Part shown: positions 14,168 to 14,939 of the stretch, one piece after another
Layout: each line of letters starts with the position of its first letter
Numbering within the stretch: the first letter of the stretch is position 1
DNA from: an uncultured Prevotella sp.
Lineage (GTDB): Bacteria > Bacteroidota > Bacteroidia > Bacteroidales > Bacteroidaceae
NCBI GenBank assembly: GCA_900557255.1
Contig: USSA01000066.1
Span: forward strand, 1 to 14,939
Reading direction: 5' to 3'
Length of the DNA: 14,939 bases
Made by a program: the position numbers and the translations under genes
Notes under the pieces: model-generated
Databases searched by the model: none
What the model was told of the DNA's origin: nothing
The model's input: the letters and a program-made list of their open reading frames with translations, nothing else

Positions 14168-14622
14168 TCGGCTGGAATCTCGCCCCATTTCTTCGTTTCC
14201 CATTTTATAATAGGTATATTGATGGGGTGGGTGCGGAGCCAGTTCTCGGCTCGGGCGATGACCTGGTAGAGCTGTTCGGTCTGGGGAGTGCGCTCCAGTT
14301 TGGTCTTGCATTGTTTCTTGCTTACCCAGAGCTGGGCATTCACGCTGTCGCTATAAATTATCTTGTCGGTAATGCCCTTCTGCTGCATCAGGGCGAGGGC
14401 GTGGACGATGGCGAGAAACTCGCCGATGTTGTTGGTGCCGTGGATAGGACCATAGTGGAAAACCTGGGCACCGGTCTGAAGGTCGATGCATTGGTATTCC
14501 ATTGGACCGGGATTGCCGGAACAGGCGGCATCCACAGCCCAGGCGTTGGCTATAACTTCGTTGGGTAGAGGCAAAACGGTATCGTTTCTCCATGAAGGAG
14601 GATTTACGGGCATTTTATTCAT
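14149..14622 (-). CDS. RNase H-family protein
   Basis: A 157-aa protein of the RNase HI fold, which cuts RNA in RNA-DNA hybrids. The four acidic catalytic positions can be placed: Asp31 in AVDAACSGNPGP, Glu68 in NNIGEFLAIVHAL, Asp92 in IYSDSVNAQLW and Asp152 in EIPADFGRK. The usual mobile-loop His before the last Asp is not seen, and that region reads KWETKKWGEIPADFGRKG. I start it at the ATG at 14622. An in-frame ATG at 14679 lies inside a hairpin and would add a non-homologous stretch, and the ATG at 14613 is another option. It has no viroplasmin-like N-terminal domain. The gene lies between argS and the sigma gene and probably stands alone. Confidence 0.8.
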   Translation of the reverse strand: MNKMPVNPPSWRNDTVLPLPNEVIANAWAVDAACSGNPGPMEYQCIDLQTGAQVFHYGPIHGTNNIGEFLAIVHALALMQQKGITDKIIYSDSVNAQLWVSKKQCKTKLERTPQTEQLYQVIARAENWLRTHPINIPIIKWETKKWGEIPADFGRKG

Positions 14623-14671
14623 CTTTTTTCTTTTTGGGGTTGGAAAACAAAAAGGATTGGCTAAAACTGAA

Positions 14672-14713
14672 ATGAGCATGCACCTTGGAGTCGAGCTCCA
14701 GGGCCATGCTCAT
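14672..14713 (-). terminator. Hairpin downstream of argS, probable terminator
   Basis: ATGAGCATG (14672-14680) pairs perfectly with CATGCTCAT (14705-14713). An inner stem pairs CCTTGGAG (14683-14690) with CTCCAGGG (14696-14703), with one G-T pair and a small internal mismatch, around a five-base loop. It lies 63 bases after the argS stop, and TTCAGTTTT follows on the minus strand. That suits termination of argS ahead of the RNase H gene. Confidence 0.55.
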
Positions 14714-14775
14714 TATGTCAAATAGTCAATATTTTTTTATTTTTAAATTGTAGGTTATTATATCTTATGTATATA

Positions 14776-14939
14776 TTACATTCTTTCTGGAACCTCGATG
14801 CCGAGCAGAGACATACCATTCTTCAGAATCTTAGCCACGTTGGCTGCAAGAACCAGACGGGTAATCTTCTCAGCCTCGCTCTCGGCATTCAGGATGCTGT
14901 AGTCGTGATAGAACTGGTTGAACTCCTTGGTCAACTCGT
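14776..14939 (-). CDS. argS: Arginyl-tRNA synthetase, C-terminal end (partial)
   Basis: The last 54 codons of a gene that continues beyond the right edge. The translation ends ELTKEFNQFYHDYSILNAESEAEKITRLVLAANVAKILKNGMSLLGIEVPERM. This is the characteristic end of class I arginyl-tRNA synthetase: the anticodon-binding helical domain with a FYHDYSIL segment and a final LLGIEVPERM. The catalytic domain with its HIGH and KMSKS motifs lies outside the window. The enzyme charges tRNA-Arg in the cytoplasm. It is too short here to appear as a complete reading frame. The stop codon is at 14776-14778 and a hairpin follows. Confidence 0.93.
   Translation of the reverse strand, partial: ELTKEFNQFYHDYSILNAESEAEKITRLVLAANVAKILKNGMSLLGIEVPERM

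Noticed and set aside
14623..14679. Longer RNase H start at the ATG at 14679
   Set aside because: That ATG lies within the hairpin after argS, so it would be poorly available, and the added residues show no family similarity.

Overview
The window looks like a chromosome segment from the Bacteroidales, most probably a Prevotella/Segatella-type gut or oral species. The evidence is a SusC/SusD outer-membrane pair, Bacteroidetes-style lipoprotein signals with acidic residues after the cysteine, an ECF sigma/FecR pair of the polysaccharide-utilisation type, and TAnnTTTG promoter elements. The genus is inferred from overall character, not from a search. Every gene recognised here is on the minus strand, so the window reads from right to left.

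Right edge to centre (14939 to 10978): the C-terminal end of argS, an RNase H-family gene, an ECF sigma factor and its FecR-type anti-sigma factor, an intrinsic terminator, a HAD-family phosphatase, and a toxin-antitoxin pair (RelE/Gp49-like toxin then XRE antitoxin) followed by a very strong hairpin.

Centre to left edge (10653 to 137): seven genes separated by 1 to 22 bases, almost certainly one operon. In order these are a SusC-family TonB-dependent transporter with an N-terminal STN signalling domain, a SusD-family lipoprotein, a lipoprotein with an Fn3-like domain and a PQQ-type beta-propeller, a metallo-beta-lactamase-fold lipoprotein, two tandem paralogous glycerophosphodiester phosphodiesterases with Sec signal peptides, and a GlpT/UhpT-family organophosphate:phosphate antiporter. 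The predicted locations form an outside-to-inside route: surface lipoproteins, outer-membrane import, periplasmic phosphodiesterases, inner-membrane uptake of glycerol-3-phosphate. I infer a SusCD-based system for scavenging glycerophosphodiesters or a glycerol-phosphate polymer, with no glycan-degrading enzyme in it.

Regulation: the same bipartite sequence (TTGTnATTGGGTGTAAC, 12 bases, TGTCTTnAA) lies upstream of both fecR and susC at identical internal spacing. It is the best candidate for the promoter of the locus's own ECF sigma factor. It ties the sigma/FecR pair to the susC operon although a phosphatase gene and a toxin-antitoxin module separate them. The upstream copy overlaps the end of the sigma gene and encodes that protein's last residues and stop codon.
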